Positions 49,500 through 58,584 of a stretch of DNA of 64,000 bases are shown here, one piece after another. Position 1 is the first letter of the stretch; each line of letters begins with the position of its first letter. The stretch is from Clostridium isatidis (GTDB lineage: Bacteria; Bacillota; Clostridia; Clostridiales; Clostridiaceae): the NCBI RefSeq assembly GCF_002285495.1, contig NZ_CP016786.1, forward strand, positions 1,874,001 through 1,938,000, read 5' to 3'. Below the pieces are notes generated by a model that ran no database searches, was not told the origin of the DNA, and worked only from the letters and a program-made list of their open reading frames with translations. The position numbers and the translations under genes are program-made.

Positions 49500-50921
49500 T
49501 CAATTCTGCTTATTGTCTATTGTATTAGTATTGGTATTTTCGGTATTATTAGGATTTTCTATTTTTTGCTCTCCAGAAGGACTATTAGGGTTATTAGGAG
49601 TGTTATTTTGATCTTGATCTCCATTATTGTCTACTGGATTATTAGAACCATTATTATTATCAGCTTGATTATTTCCATCAGATGGCTTTTCTTCATTTTC
49701 CTTTGCAGGAACTTCTTCTTTCTTTTCCTCTGAATTTTTGTTAGGATCTGTTATAACCTCTTTCTCTCTATCATTATAATCTTCTGGGTTTATATTATAT
49801 ATAGCATTATAAGATGCTTCTTCAGCATCATATTTAGCAGCAAGACTTTGTACTGCTAATAAGTCAAAATCCTCTACATTTGGTAATTTATCATTAAATA
49901 TAAAATCATAAAGCACCTTAGAATTTTGTTCAAAATCAATTAATAAACTCCATCCTTTATCTTTATAAGGACGATCTCCAGCTATTAATTCTGTTTGTGG
50001 TATTTGAAGCTGTTCAATATTTAATGATGGTAATTTATATATTGTATATGCTAAATTTAAAGCAAGCGGTATATCAATGTTGGTCTTAACATAATTTGCC
50101 ATTGTGTTTGCCAAACTAACATATTTTAATGGACTTATTTCCCTAAACTTATTAGCAACCTCTGATAAAACTCTATTTTGTCTTTCTGCTCTTTCAAAGC
50201 CGCCATTTCCTACATACCTAATTCTTGCATAGGATAAAGCTTGTTGTCCATTTAAATGTTGATATCCAGGCTCTGATAATAATGGTGAATTTAATCCAGT
50301 TGTTTCTCCAATATATTTATTTACCTCATCTAATTCATAATCCTTTACTTCGACATCTATTCCACCTAGTTGATCAATTATATCTTCAAATCCCCAGAAA
50401 TTAACTATAACATATTTATCTAAATGCAAATTAAAATTTTCTTCTATAGTTTTCATTAAAAGAGCAGCTCCACCTTCTGCGCCCTTTGGCTTTCCATTTT
50501 CATCTTCTTCTATACTTCCTAAGTAAAAGGCTGTATTGATTTTATATTCATCATAATTAGGTATTTTTACTAATGTATCTCTAATTATAGAAGTTAGTTT
50601 TATTTTTTTATTATTATTATCTAAAGTTGCTATAATTATAGAATCTGAACGAGATGGTTCATCTAAAGTTCTGCCATCAATTCCAATTAACAATACATTT
50701 GTTATTCCTTCTACTTCAGAATAACTCTCTTCCTTCTTTTCCTCTGGAACATATTCATCATATATCTTATTTCTAATATTATTATAGATTGATATTCCAC
50801 CTATTAATAACGCTGCTAAAATTACCACAATAGTTGTTATTACAATTTTCATCTTTTTGCTCATCTTTTTCTTATGTTTTTCTCTTCTATTTCTAGCATT
50901 CTCCAAATTTTCACTATTCAT
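49500..50921 (-). CDS. LCP (LytR-CpsA-Psr) family cell-envelope ligase
   Basis: A 473-residue protein: basic cytoplasmic start, one membrane helix (MKIVITTIVVILAALLIGGISIY), then the LCP domain with NVLLIGIDGRTLDEPSRSDSIIIATLD, the SIIRDTLVKIPNYDEYKINTAF motif and YARIRYVGNGGFERAERQ. LCP proteins transfer teichoic acid or other polymers to peptidoglycan. The last 75 residues are low-complexity Asn/Pro/Asp/Gly/Glu/Gln, probably a flexible wall-spanning tail. Single gene. Confidence 0.9.
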   Translation of the reverse strand: MNSENLENARNRREKHKKKMSKKMKIVITTIVVILAALLIGGISIYNNIRNKIYDEYVPEEKKEESYSEVEGITNVLLIGIDGRTLDEPSRSDSIIIATLDNNNKKIKLTSIIRDTLVKIPNYDEYKINTAFYLGSIEEDENGKPKGAEGGAALLMKTIEENFNLHLDKYVIVNFWGFEDIIDQLGGIDVEVKDYELDEVNKYIGETTGLNSPLLSEPGYQHLNGQQALSYARIRYVGNGGFERAERQNRVLSEVANKFREISPLKYVSLANTMANYVKTNIDIPLALNLAYTIYKLPSLNIEQLQIPQTELIAGDRPYKDKGWSLLIDFEQNSKVLYDFIFNDKLPNVEDFDLLAVQSLAAKYDAEEASYNAIYNINPEDYNDREKEVITDPNKNSEEKKEEVPAKENEEKPSDGNNQADNNNGSNNPVDNNGDQDQNNTPNNPNSPSGEQKIENPNNTENTNTNTIDNKQN

Positions 50922-50999
50922 TTTTTACTCCTCCCCTAATTTATATCTTAGGAATAATATTAATATTGCACGACATAATAAATATTTTATCAAAAAATG

Positions 51000-51028
51000 A
51001 TGATAATTTCATTACAATTTTATGTCAA
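51000..51028 (-). promoter_or_regulatory. Promoter of LCP gene
   Basis: TTGACA, 17 bases, TATCAT on the minus strand, about 80 bases upstream of the start codon. Confidence 0.7.
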
Positions 51029-51129
51029 TTCTTAATTATATAATTTTTCTTAGTTAATCAATACTTTTATTGTATTTTTATGTTTATTTTTTATAAATTT
51101 TGTTAATAATTCAGCTAAGAGGTGATTTT

Positions 51130-51753
51130 ATGAATAATAAATATTCAAATAACTTTAATACATTAAAAACGAAAATTTCTCTAGCAATTTTCATTATTTC
51201 TTTATTTATTATTTGTTTTTTATTAAGCTACTTTGTTTCTGATTATCTTACAAATCCAAAATATAGAGTTGAAAATGATAATTATAATAACAAAACAGTA
51301 TATAATGAAACATCAAATTATTTAGATGATAATATTTTTGTTACCTTAAAAACTATAGATAACATCGATTTTTCCGAAAGTTTATCAAAGCTAAAAAATG
51401 TAATGAATTTAGAAGGCAACCTTACCCTTGATTCTTTAAGTGAAGAATTATCTAAAGTAGGATATAAACTTTCTGACTGGAATGAGGCAAAGCTGATTTA
51501 CGTAAGATCAGAAGAAGTAAATTCCACATCTCTAGAACCTAATAAATATTATTTAGGAGCTGAAGAAGGTTATATAAGCATATTTAAAACTGACGAAAAC
51601 GGAAAAGTAATTGAAGAAGAAAAAAAAGTATATACTGAATATAAGCCTCTAAGCGATCTCCCTGAAATAGATCAAGAGGCAATTAAAAATAACGAATTTT
51701 TCTTTGATACAAAAGATGAAGCATTAATAAAATTAAGTGAAATGGTTTCATAA
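51130..51753 (+). CDS. Membrane-anchored protein with BofC C-terminal-like domain
   Basis: A 207-residue protein with an N-terminal helix (ISLAIFIISLFIICFLLSYFVSDYL) and an extracytoplasmic part. The C-terminal 80 residues (KYYLGAEEGYISIFKTDENGKVIEE through SDLPEIDQEAIKNNEFFFDTKDEALIKLSEM) follow the pattern of the BofC C-terminal domain, known from the B. subtilis forespore regulator of SpoIVB signalling. The middle part lacks recognisable motifs. Start at 51130, behind AAGAGGTGA; an upstream frame extension is not needed. Single gene with its own terminator. A sporulation or envelope role is possible but not shown. Confidence 0.6.
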   Translation: MNNKYSNNFNTLKTKISLAIFIISLFIICFLLSYFVSDYLTNPKYRVENDNYNNKTVYNETSNYLDDNIFVTLKTIDNIDFSESLSKLKNVMNLEGNLTLDSLSEELSKVGYKLSDWNEAKLIYVRSEEVNSTSLEPNKYYLGAEEGYISIFKTDENGKVIEEEKKVYTEYKPLSDLPEIDQEAIKNNEFFFDTKDEALIKLSEMVS

Positions 51754-51766
51754 TAATGCAAAAATT

Positions 51767-51811
51767 AACTACTAAAACATACACTATTTATTATGGTTTG
51801 TTTTAGTAGTT
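51767..51811 (+). terminator. Terminator after BofC-like gene
   Basis: AACTACTAAAACA and TGTTTTAGTAGTT, 13-bp stem, followed by TTTTAATG. Confidence 0.88.
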
Positions 51812-51969
51812 TTTTAATGTAAACATTTTATTGATTTTTATAGTAATAATTTAATTCTTTTCACAATAAATTCTAATAAATTTCTATTTACAACTTCCCC
51901 ATTAAGAATTAATATATAAATTGCCCAATAAGTTATCCAAGAAATTTATTCTATTTGGAGGTTTGTTTA

Positions 51970-52911
51970 ATGAAAATTAGTATAATAGATATGCCATTAT
52001 TTTTAGGGTGTGATAAACCCGGTGTCGAAAAGGGACCAAAAGTATTAAGAGAGAACAACCTTCTAAATATCTTTAATCAAAGTCATATAGTCTGTGATAT
52101 GGGCGAAGTTCATATAAACAATGTTTCTTCAAAGGATAAATACACAGCTAATGCGAAAATGAAGTATTTAGATGAAGTTATTAAAGCAAATTTTTTATTA
52201 GCTTCTAAAGTATATGAATCTTTATCAAATTCTAATCTCCCATTAGTTATTGGGGGTGATCATTCACTGGCTTTAGGGAGCATTGCTGGGTCAAGCAAAT
52301 ATTTTAACAAAGATATTGCAGTTATATGGATAGATGCTCACGGAGATATAAATACAGATAAAACTTCACCTACTGGTAATATCCACGGAATGCCTTTAGC
52401 TGGTTCTATGGGAATAGGGCACGAAAGTTTAGTTAACCTTTTCTATCAAGGACAAAAAGTGAAGCCTGAAAATGTATTTTTAATAGGCTGTAGGGACTTA
52501 GATTTAGGCGAATTAGAATTAATAAAAGAATATAATCTAAATGTTTGGACAATGAAGGACATTAAAGAAAAAGGCATAACATTAGTTTTAGATGAATTAA
52601 TTGAAGCCTTATATGCAAGAAATATAAATAATATTCATTTTAGTTTTGATATAGATAGTTTAGATTCTTCCCTTGTTCCTGGAACAGGTACCCCTGTAAA
52701 AGATGGACTTGCCTTTTCTGAAGGAAAAGAAATAATTGAGAGAATAATAGGAACATCTTTAGTAAGGGCAATGGATTTTGTAGAATTTAATCCGTTGCTA
52801 GATAACAATAATAGAACACTTGAAATATGTTTAGAATTATTAAAGGTAGTATCTAAATCAATGGAGAAAATATCAAATACAAATATAATAGCTGATACTT
52901 TAGTTGTTTAA
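51970..52911 (+). CDS. Arginase
   Basis: A 313-residue ureohydrolase with the Mn-binding segments GGDHSLALGSIAG, IWIDAHGDINT and HFSFDIDSLDSSLVPGTGTPV. GTGTPV and the N-terminal PLFLGCDKPGVEKGPKVLRE favour arginase (RocF-like) over agmatinase. It hydrolyses arginine to ornithine and urea; ornithine feeds putrescine synthesis, and a polyamine importer operon lies 3 kb away, though no direct link is shown. Start at 51970 behind TTGGAGG. Single gene with terminator. Confidence 0.88.
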   Translation: MKISIIDMPLFLGCDKPGVEKGPKVLRENNLLNIFNQSHIVCDMGEVHINNVSSKDKYTANAKMKYLDEVIKANFLLASKVYESLSNSNLPLVIGGDHSLALGSIAGSSKYFNKDIAVIWIDAHGDINTDKTSPTGNIHGMPLAGSMGIGHESLVNLFYQGQKVKPENVFLIGCRDLDLGELELIKEYNLNVWTMKDIKEKGITLVLDELIEALYARNINNIHFSFDIDSLDSSLVPGTGTPVKDGLAFSEGKEIIERIIGTSLVRAMDFVEFNPLLDNNNRTLEICLELLKVVSKSMEKISNTNIIADTLVV

Positions 52912-52930
52912 ACACAATAAAATTGTATAT

Positions 52931-52966
52931 AATAACCAATAGTTTAATTTTTATCTATTGGTTATT
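52931..52966 (+). terminator. Terminator after arginase gene
   Basis: AATAACCAATAG and CTATTGGTTATT, perfect 12-bp stem followed by TTTTTT. Confidence 0.92.
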
Positions 52967-53039
52967 TTTTTATATTTTATGTTATTATATAAATTATGTT
53001 ATTATATACTTTGTAAACTATGTATCTTAGGAGGATAAA

Positions 53040-53669
53040 ATGAAATTACTATTTTTTGATACAGAAACAACAAGCATAAAACCTGGCAACATATGTCAAT
53101 TAAGTTATATACTTGTTGATGCTTCTACTAAACCACAAACTACAATAGGTAAAAACTTTTTTTTCACTGTAGATAATATGGATGAAGGTGCTGAAGCAGT
53201 ACACGGCTTCTCCCTTGAAAAATTGTACGAATTATCTAAAGGGTGTGAATTTATAGATTTTATTCAAGATTTTATGCCTGATTTTTATGAAGCTGATTTT
53301 ATTATTGGACATAACGTTCAATTTGATATAAAATTTTTAAAACATGAAATACAGCAACTTTGGGATGCTGGAATGATTGAAGAAAATTGGGAACCTAAAA
53401 ATACATTTTGCACTATGTCTTATTATAAAAATATATGTAAAATTCCTAGTCCATCTGGTAGCATAAAAAACCCAAAATTATCTGAAGTTGTAGACTACCT
53501 TAAAATAAGTGAAGATCAAATAATTCAAAAAGCAAATGACCTTTTTGAAGGAAGCGGTAATTATCACGATGCAAGATTTGATACTACTGCTACATATTTA
53601 TTAGTAATACAAGGTATGAAGAAAGGACTTATAAAACCTGGATATTTTTCAAATCTTTTAAAGAAATAA
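53040..53669 (+). CDS. DnaQ-like 3'-5' exonuclease
   Basis: A 209-residue DEDDh exonuclease. Exo I motif LLFFDTETTSIKPG, Exo II FIIGHNVQFDIKFLKHE, Exo III NYHDARFDTTATYLL (His and Asp), all present. It could be a stand-alone proofreading or repair exonuclease; it lacks extra domains. It has an AGGAGG ribosome site. Followed by palindromic repeat copy 1. Confidence 0.85.
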   Translation: MKLLFFDTETTSIKPGNICQLSYILVDASTKPQTTIGKNFFFTVDNMDEGAEAVHGFSLEKLYELSKGCEFIDFIQDFMPDFYEADFIIGHNVQFDIKFLKHEIQQLWDAGMIEENWEPKNTFCTMSYYKNICKIPSPSGSIKNPKLSEVVDYLKISEDQIIQKANDLFEGSGNYHDARFDTTATYLLVIQGMKKGLIKPGYFSNLLKK

Positions 53670-53676
53670 GGCTTTG

Positions 53677-53806
53677 ACAGTTCACATTGCACAATTCGCA
53701 GTTCATAATTTCAGCTGAAACTACTATGTAGTTTATAAAATTTGTATTTCTTAATTCAGCTCTGCTGAATTATTTCCACAACTGTGTACCGTGCCTTGTG
53801 AACTGT
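53677..53806. repeat. Palindromic intergenic repeat, copy 1
   Basis: About 130 bp bounded by ACAGTTCAC and GTGAACTGT. Inside are hairpins AAACTAC-tat-GTAGTTT and AATTCAGC-tct-GCTGAATT. The same hairpins, in the same order, recur at 60555-60720, so this is a repeat family, probably MITE-like or a mobile palindromic unit. It fills the space between convergent genes. Confidence 0.75.
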
Positions 53807-53824
53807 TCACTTAAACAAGTCATT

Positions 53825-54859
53825 TTAACTATTTTCTATGAAATGCTTCTTAATATTTAATGCTATTTTTTCTCCAAGAATATTTCTTATTATGTTTATA
53901 CAAGCGTTTATATTTTCTTTATAATCCCTAGCTATTATAATTTTTCCATAGTCTAAAAGCTTCTTATCTTCTGATATATTTATATTTAAATTTTTTTCTA
54001 ATTCCATTAATTCCTTAGATAATAAAATAATATAATCACTATTAAAATATTCTTTTCTTATATATTCAATAATATGAGACCTGTCCAAATTTAGCTTTAC
54101 ACTATCACTTCCAGGAATTACAAAAATACTCTTTTTCCTAACTAATTCCTGATAGTTTCTTTCAATATAAAAATGAATTTTACCTTCAGTTACTACTTCT
54201 TTCTTATTTGAAACTAAATGGATATTAAAATAATTATTATTTAACAATTCATTTGCAGTAGTAAATATTTTTACTGCTATTGAATAATCTAAAATATTCA
54301 TATCATCATAGCATAATATATAAACATCTTTATTATCAGTTCTATCATAGGCAGAAAATTGATTTTTTTCTAACTTATATGTTACTTGCTCTTTAAATTT
54401 ATTTATAACTTCAAAACCTAATTTATCAAATAATTTTTTTGCTTCTTTAGTATCTGCTGAATCGATTATTGCTTCTCCACCAAAATTCCAAAAATAATAC
54501 TCTAAAAGTAACTTTAATGCTTCACTTGCATATCCAAGCCCCCTATACTTATAATGGATTTTTACATTTATTCTTGCTACTTTTGTTATAGAATTATATC
54601 CATGAAAACTAACCTCTCCTACAGGATTATCTTTTAAATCATAAATGAGGCAAAAGAAATTCTTCCCATCTGTTGGATAAACCATTTTCCTATAAAACAT
54701 TTCCCATTTTTCTTTAGGAAAAAAATAAGTTCCTCCTATATCCTTCATATTTTTTTCATTTCCCCATAGTTTTTCAACAAAAGATAGTTCCTCTAGTTTA
54801 GGATTTCTAATATATATTTTATTTCCCCGCCTTATATATAAATTATTCTTTTGATCCAT
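53825..54859 (-). CDS. GNAT acetyltransferase fused to a DJ-1/PfpI-like domain
   Basis: A 344-residue fusion. Residues 1-165 resemble a GNAT acetyltransferase of the RimJ/RimL kind: VARINVKIHYKYRGLGYASEALKLLLEYYF is the acetyl-CoA-binding V/RGxG/A region, then AKKLFDKLGFEVINK. Residues about 178-344 look like a DJ-1/PfpI fold as in GATase-like AraC sensor domains (DVYILCYDDMNILDYSIAVKIFTTANELL). The nucleophile-elbow region (YIILLSKELMEL) has no cysteine, so it is likely a binding rather than catalytic domain. I know of no common family with this order; function is unknown. Confidence 0.7.
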   Translation of the reverse strand: MDQKNNLYIRRGNKIYIRNPKLEELSFVEKLWGNEKNMKDIGGTYFFPKEKWEMFYRKMVYPTDGKNFFCLIYDLKDNPVGEVSFHGYNSITKVARINVKIHYKYRGLGYASEALKLLLEYYFWNFGGEAIIDSADTKEAKKLFDKLGFEVINKFKEQVTYKLEKNQFSAYDRTDNKDVYILCYDDMNILDYSIAVKIFTTANELLNNNYFNIHLVSNKKEVVTEGKIHFYIERNYQELVRKKSIFVIPGSDSVKLNLDRSHIIEYIRKEYFNSDYIILLSKELMELEKNLNINISEDKKLLDYGKIIIARDYKENINACINIIRNILGEKIALNIKKHFIENS

Positions 54860-55143
54860 TATACCACCTATCTATTTACTAAATTATCTTAGTTAATATA
54901 AACTACTATCTCATAATTTGCTAATTTTATCAAGAAAGATAGTTTACAAAAATCTACTTATTTTCCTATTTTGTAAGATTACAATTTTCTACAAAATATT
55001 TTCAGAATTTTTTCACAAAAAATAAAGAAGAAAAATAATTTAGTCTTACTAAACTCAAAGTGTTGTTTTATTAAACTTTGTTTTCTCTCTACATTCCTTA
55101 CTTCAATATTTTCAATGGTTATAGCAATTATTTTTACAATAAA

Positions 55144-55174
55144 AAATCAATATTTTTTAAAAAAATATTGATTT
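55144..55174. promoter_or_regulatory. Long palindrome overlapping the -35 of the pot operon
   Basis: AAATCAATATTTTTT and AAAAAATATTGATTT, 15-bp arms with one spacer base. The right arm contains the -35 hexamer TTGATT. Confidence 0.5.
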
Positions 55175-55196
55175 ATATTTCATTAATAGATATAAT
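55168..55196 (+). promoter_or_regulatory. Promoter of the XRE-potABCD operon
   Basis: TTGATT, 17 bases, TATAAT. Start expected near 55203, leaving a leader of about 115 bases before the GTG at 55319. Confidence 0.7.
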
Positions 55197-55203
55197 ATCT
55201 ATT
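55185..55203. promoter_or_regulatory. Perfect 19-bp palindrome centred on the pot -10 element
   Basis: AATAGATAT-A-ATATCTATT, perfect, with the TATAAT of the -10 inside. A good candidate for an operator of the XRE-cupin repressor encoded by the first gene. Confidence 0.55.
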
Positions 55204-55318
55204 GTTTGTTTAGTAATCATAAACTTAGTGTTTAGTATTAAGAAGATACTATTCTACTAATATTTTTTAATTTTAATAAATTGTTAATATAAAAATAATA
55301 GTAAATAGAGGTGTATTT

Positions 55319-55858
55319 GTGAATATTGGAGAAAAAATACGTAGATTACGTATTGAAAAACAATTAACTCAGGAAGAACTTGCAAATAGGTGTGAACTTT
55401 CTAAAGGTTTTATATCTCAAGTAGAAAACGAATTAACCTCACCTTCTATAGCTACTTTAGTAGATATATTAGAAACATTAGGGACAAATCTAACAGAATT
55501 TTTTAGTGATGCCAGTGAGGAAAAAATCACCTTCACCTATGAGGATATGTTCGAAACTGAAAATGAAGAACTGAAATATAAGCTAAAATGGCTTATACCT
55601 AATGCTCAAAAGAATCAAATGGAACCCATTATGATTACTTTAGAAGCTAATGGACGATATATTGAAGAAGAACCTCATGAAGGTGAAGAATTTGGATATG
55701 TGCTTTCAGGATCAATAATACTTCATATAGGAAATAAAAAATTTAAAGTAAAAAAGGGAGAAAGTTTTTACTTTAAGCCAAAGTCAAATCATTATATTTC
55801 TAATAATGGAAAAACTCAGGCTAAAGTCCTTTGGATTAGTACGCCGCCATCATTTTAA
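55319..55858 (+). CDS. XRE-cupin transcription regulator (PuuR-like)
   Basis: A 179-residue regulator. Residues 1-65 form an XRE helix-turn-helix (IGEKIRRLRIEKQLTQEELANRCELSKGFISQVENELTSPSIATLVDILETLG); residues 105-175 form a single-domain cupin (YIEEEPHEGEEFGYVLSGSIILHIGNKKFKVKKGESFYFKPKSNHYISNNG). XRE-cupin proteins of the PuuR group sense polyamines or their derivatives. First gene of the operon, 23 bases before potA, so it probably controls polyamine uptake. GTG start at 55319 behind AGAGGTG. Confidence 0.9.
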   Translation: MNIGEKIRRLRIEKQLTQEELANRCELSKGFISQVENELTSPSIATLVDILETLGTNLTEFFSDASEEKITFTYEDMFETENEELKYKLKWLIPNAQKNQMEPIMITLEANGRYIEEEPHEGEEFGYVLSGSIILHIGNKKFKVKKGESFYFKPKSNHYISNNGKTQAKVLWISTPPSF

Positions 55859-55881
55859 TTTATATAAAAGAGGTGTTTAAA

Positions 55882-56931
55882 TTGAAACAAAATATAATTG
55901 AACTTAAGGGGATTTCTAAAACTTTTGATGATAACCTAGTTTTAGATAATATTAATTTATGTATCAAAGAAAATGAATTTTTAACATTGCTGGGTCCCAG
56001 TGGATGCGGTAAAACTACTACCTTAAGAATTATCGCTGGTTTTGAAGAAAGTAATAGTGGTGAATTATTATTTAATGGTACAGATATATCCACTTTACCT
56101 CCTTATAAAAGGCAAGTAAACACCGTATTTCAAAAATATGCTCTATTTCCTCATATGAATGTTTATGAAAATATTGCTTTTGGGCTTAAAATAAAAAAAC
56201 TTTCTAAAGCTGAAATTGATAGCAAGGTAAAAAATATTCTTAAACTTGTTTCTTTAGAAGGCTTTGAAAAGAGAAATATCGAATCCCTAAGTGGTGGACA
56301 GCAGCAAAGAATTGCTATAGCAAGAGCTCTCGTTAATGAGCCAAAGGTATTGCTTCTTGATGAACCTCTTGGAGCATTAGACTTAAAACTTAGAAAAGAA
56401 ATGCAATTAGAATTAAAGAAAATTCAAAAAAGACTTGGAATTACTTTTATTTTTGTAACCCATGATCAAGAAGAAGCTTTAACTATGTCAGATAAAATAG
56501 TTGTTATGAATAAAGGTAAAATACAACAAATGGGCACTCCAGAAGATATTTATAATGAACCTGCTAATGCTTTTGTTGCTGGATTTATTGGTGAAAGCAA
56601 CATATTTGACGGTATTATGCTGGAAGATTATAAAGTTAAATTTTCTAACAAAATATTTGAATGTGTTGATAAAGGCTTTTCTCAAAACGAGAATGTTGAT
56701 ATCGTAATAAGACCTGAGGATATTAAAATTGTTTCAGCTGATAAAGGTATGTTAAAAGGAATTGTTAAATCAGTTATTTTTAAAGGTGTTCATTATGAAA
56801 TTGAAGTTGAAGAAGGAAATAATAAATGGATATTACACAATACAAAATCTGCAGAAGTAGATTCCATTATTGGACTAGATATTTATCCTGAAGATATCCA
56901 TATAATGAGAAAGGCTGCTGAAAATGAGTAA
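55882..56931 (+). CDS. potA: Spermidine/putrescine ABC transporter, ATP-binding protein
   Basis: A 349-residue ATPase with Walker A LLGPSGCGKTTTLRIIAGFEE, Q-loop VFQKYALFPHMNVYENIAFGL, signature SLSGGQQQRIAIARALVNEPKVLLLDEPLGALDLKLRKEMQLELK and H-loop FVTHDQEEALTMSDKIVVMNKGKI, plus the C-terminal TOBE domain (NVDIVIRPEDIKIV). It starts with TTG at 55882, as the GTG at 55873 is in the ribosome site AGAGGTG. It overlaps potB by 8 bases. Confidence 0.93.
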   Translation: MKQNIIELKGISKTFDDNLVLDNINLCIKENEFLTLLGPSGCGKTTTLRIIAGFEESNSGELLFNGTDISTLPPYKRQVNTVFQKYALFPHMNVYENIAFGLKIKKLSKAEIDSKVKNILKLVSLEGFEKRNIESLSGGQQQRIAIARALVNEPKVLLLDEPLGALDLKLRKEMQLELKKIQKRLGITFIFVTHDQEEALTMSDKIVVMNKGKIQQMGTPEDIYNEPANAFVAGFIGESNIFDGIMLEDYKVKFSNKIFECVDKGFSQNENVDIVIRPEDIKIVSADKGMLKGIVKSVIFKGVHYEIEVEEGNNKWILHNTKSAEVDSIIGLDIYPEDIHIMRKAAENE

Positions 56932-57778
56932 AATAAAGAAAAATAAAACTAACTTTTTAGCATATCCTTTTATCATTTGGAGCACAATCTTTATTGTAGT
57001 ACCTTTATTAATAGTTTTATTCTTTGCCTTTACAATCAAAAATCCTAATGGCAACTATGTGTTTTCCTTTGAAAACTTTAATAAACTATTTAACGCTGAA
57101 TACATGAAGGTTTTTCAAAGAAGTTTATGGTTAGCCTTTTTATCAACAATTTGGTGTTTAATTTTAGGATATCCTGTAGCATATTTTATTTCTAAAATGA
57201 AACCTTCTAAAGGAAGTATAATGATAATGTTATTTATAGTTCCTATGTGGATGAATTTCTTACTTAGAACTTATGCTTGGATGCCCATCCTTGGTAAAAA
57301 TGGTTTTATAAATAATATCCTTGGTTTCTTTAATTTAGGACCTTATCAATTTTTATATAATGACGGTACTGTTATTTTAGGTATGATTTATAATTTCTTA
57401 CCTTTTATGATACTACCAATATATACTGTCCTAACAAAAATGGATAATAATCTTCTAAACGCTGCAGCAGATCTAGGAGCAAATAGATTTCAAGTATTTC
57501 AAAAAATTGTCCTTCCCCTTAGTATGCCAGGGGTAATATCAGGAATAACAATGGTATTTATGCCTGCTGTTTCAACCTTTGTTATTTCAAGATTATTAGG
57601 CGGTGGACAATATACCCTTCTAGGTAACTTAATAGAACAACAATTTACAAATGTAGGAAATTGGAACTTCGGTTCTGCCATATCAGTATTTATGATGATA
57701 ATAATATTAATATCCATGGCTATAATGAGTAAATTTGATAGCGCCGATTCAAAAGAAGGGGGAGGGCAATTATGGTAA
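56924..57778 (+). CDS. potB: Spermidine/putrescine ABC transporter, permease
   Basis: A 284-residue permease with six helices (AYPFIIWSTIFIVVPLLIVLFFAF at the start) and the EAA loop LLNAAADLGANRFQVFQKIVLPLSMPGVISGITMVFMPAVSTFVISRLLGGG, the PotB pattern. Overlaps potA by 8 and potC by 7 bases, which implies coupled translation. Confidence 0.93.
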   Translation: MSKIKKNKTNFLAYPFIIWSTIFIVVPLLIVLFFAFTIKNPNGNYVFSFENFNKLFNAEYMKVFQRSLWLAFLSTIWCLILGYPVAYFISKMKPSKGSIMIMLFIVPMWMNFLLRTYAWMPILGKNGFINNILGFFNLGPYQFLYNDGTVILGMIYNFLPFMILPIYTVLTKMDNNLLNAAADLGANRFQVFQKIVLPLSMPGVISGITMVFMPAVSTFVISRLLGGGQYTLLGNLIEQQFTNVGNWNFGSAISVFMMIIILISMAIMSKFDSADSKEGGGQLW

Positions 57779-58584
57779 AAAAATTAGAAAATTTCATAAA
57801 AAGATTTTATCTTTTATTGATATTTATTTTCTTATATACTCCGATAGTTTCGCTGATGGTTTTCTCCTTTAACGAATCAAAAACCATGGGTAAATGGACT
57901 GGTTTTACTTTGAAATGGTACAAAGAATTATTTGATAACAGTCGAATAATGGAAGCATTATTTTATACAGTACTAATTGCTATAATTTCTTCAATAATTG
58001 CTACAATAATAGGTACTTTTGCTGCAATTGGAATTAATAAAATGAAAGGTTCTAAAAAAACCCTTTTATTAAATATAAATTATCTACCAGTTTTAAACCC
58101 TGATATAGTAACAGGAATATCTTTAATGAGTTTATTTATATTTATTAGACCATTAATAAATGTAGAATTTGGTTTTGCTACAATGCTTCTAGCTCATATA
58201 ACTTTTGATATACCTTATGTTGTATTAGCAGTATTACCAAAGCTAAGACAATTACCTGATAATATTGAAGAAGCTGCTTTAGATTTAGGCGCTACTCCAG
58301 GTTATACTTTAAGAAAAATAATATTACCACAAATAAAACCAGGAATTATTTCAGGTATGCTTATTGCCTTTACTATGTCTATTGATGATTTTGTTATTAG
58401 TTTCTTCACTACTGGTCCAGGAGTTACTAATCTTTCTATAGAAATCTACTCCATGGCTAGAAGAGGTATTAAGCCAGAAATTAATGCATTATCTACGTTA
58501 ATGTTTATTACTGTTTTATGTCTTCTATTAATTGCAAATAGAAAAGAATTTATAACAAGAGGTGATAAAATTGAAAAAAATTAA
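57772..58584 (+). CDS. potC: Spermidine/putrescine ABC transporter, permease
   Basis: A 270-residue partner permease: FLYTPIVSLMVFSFNESKTMGKWTGFTLKWYKELFDN is the typical PotC start and IEEAALDLGATPGYTLRKIILPQIKPGIISGMLIAFTMSIDDFVISFFTTGPG the EAA loop. The start ATG lies inside potB and the end overlaps potD by 14 bases. Confidence 0.93.
   Translation: MVKKLENFIKRFYLLLIFIFLYTPIVSLMVFSFNESKTMGKWTGFTLKWYKELFDNSRIMEALFYTVLIAIISSIIATIIGTFAAIGINKMKGSKKTLLLNINYLPVLNPDIVTGISLMSLFIFIRPLINVEFGFATMLLAHITFDIPYVVLAVLPKLRQLPDNIEEAALDLGATPGYTLRKIILPQIKPGIISGMLIAFTMSIDDFVISFFTTGPGVTNLSIEIYSMARRGIKPEINALSTLMFITVLCLLLIANRKEFITRGDKIEKN

Larger units (their letters stand above)
54860..55318. other. 459-bp AT-rich region upstream of the XRE-pot operon
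   Basis: The stretch has no convincing gene; a 60-codon open frame at 55078-55260 crosses the promoter and palindromes and lacks a ribosome site. It contains the promoter of the pot operon and two palindromes. Confidence 0.7.

Noticed and set aside
55078..55260. 60-codon open frame upstream of the XRE regulator
   Set aside because: No ribosome site, low-complexity Phe/Ile/Tyr-rich product, and it spans the operon promoter and palindromes.
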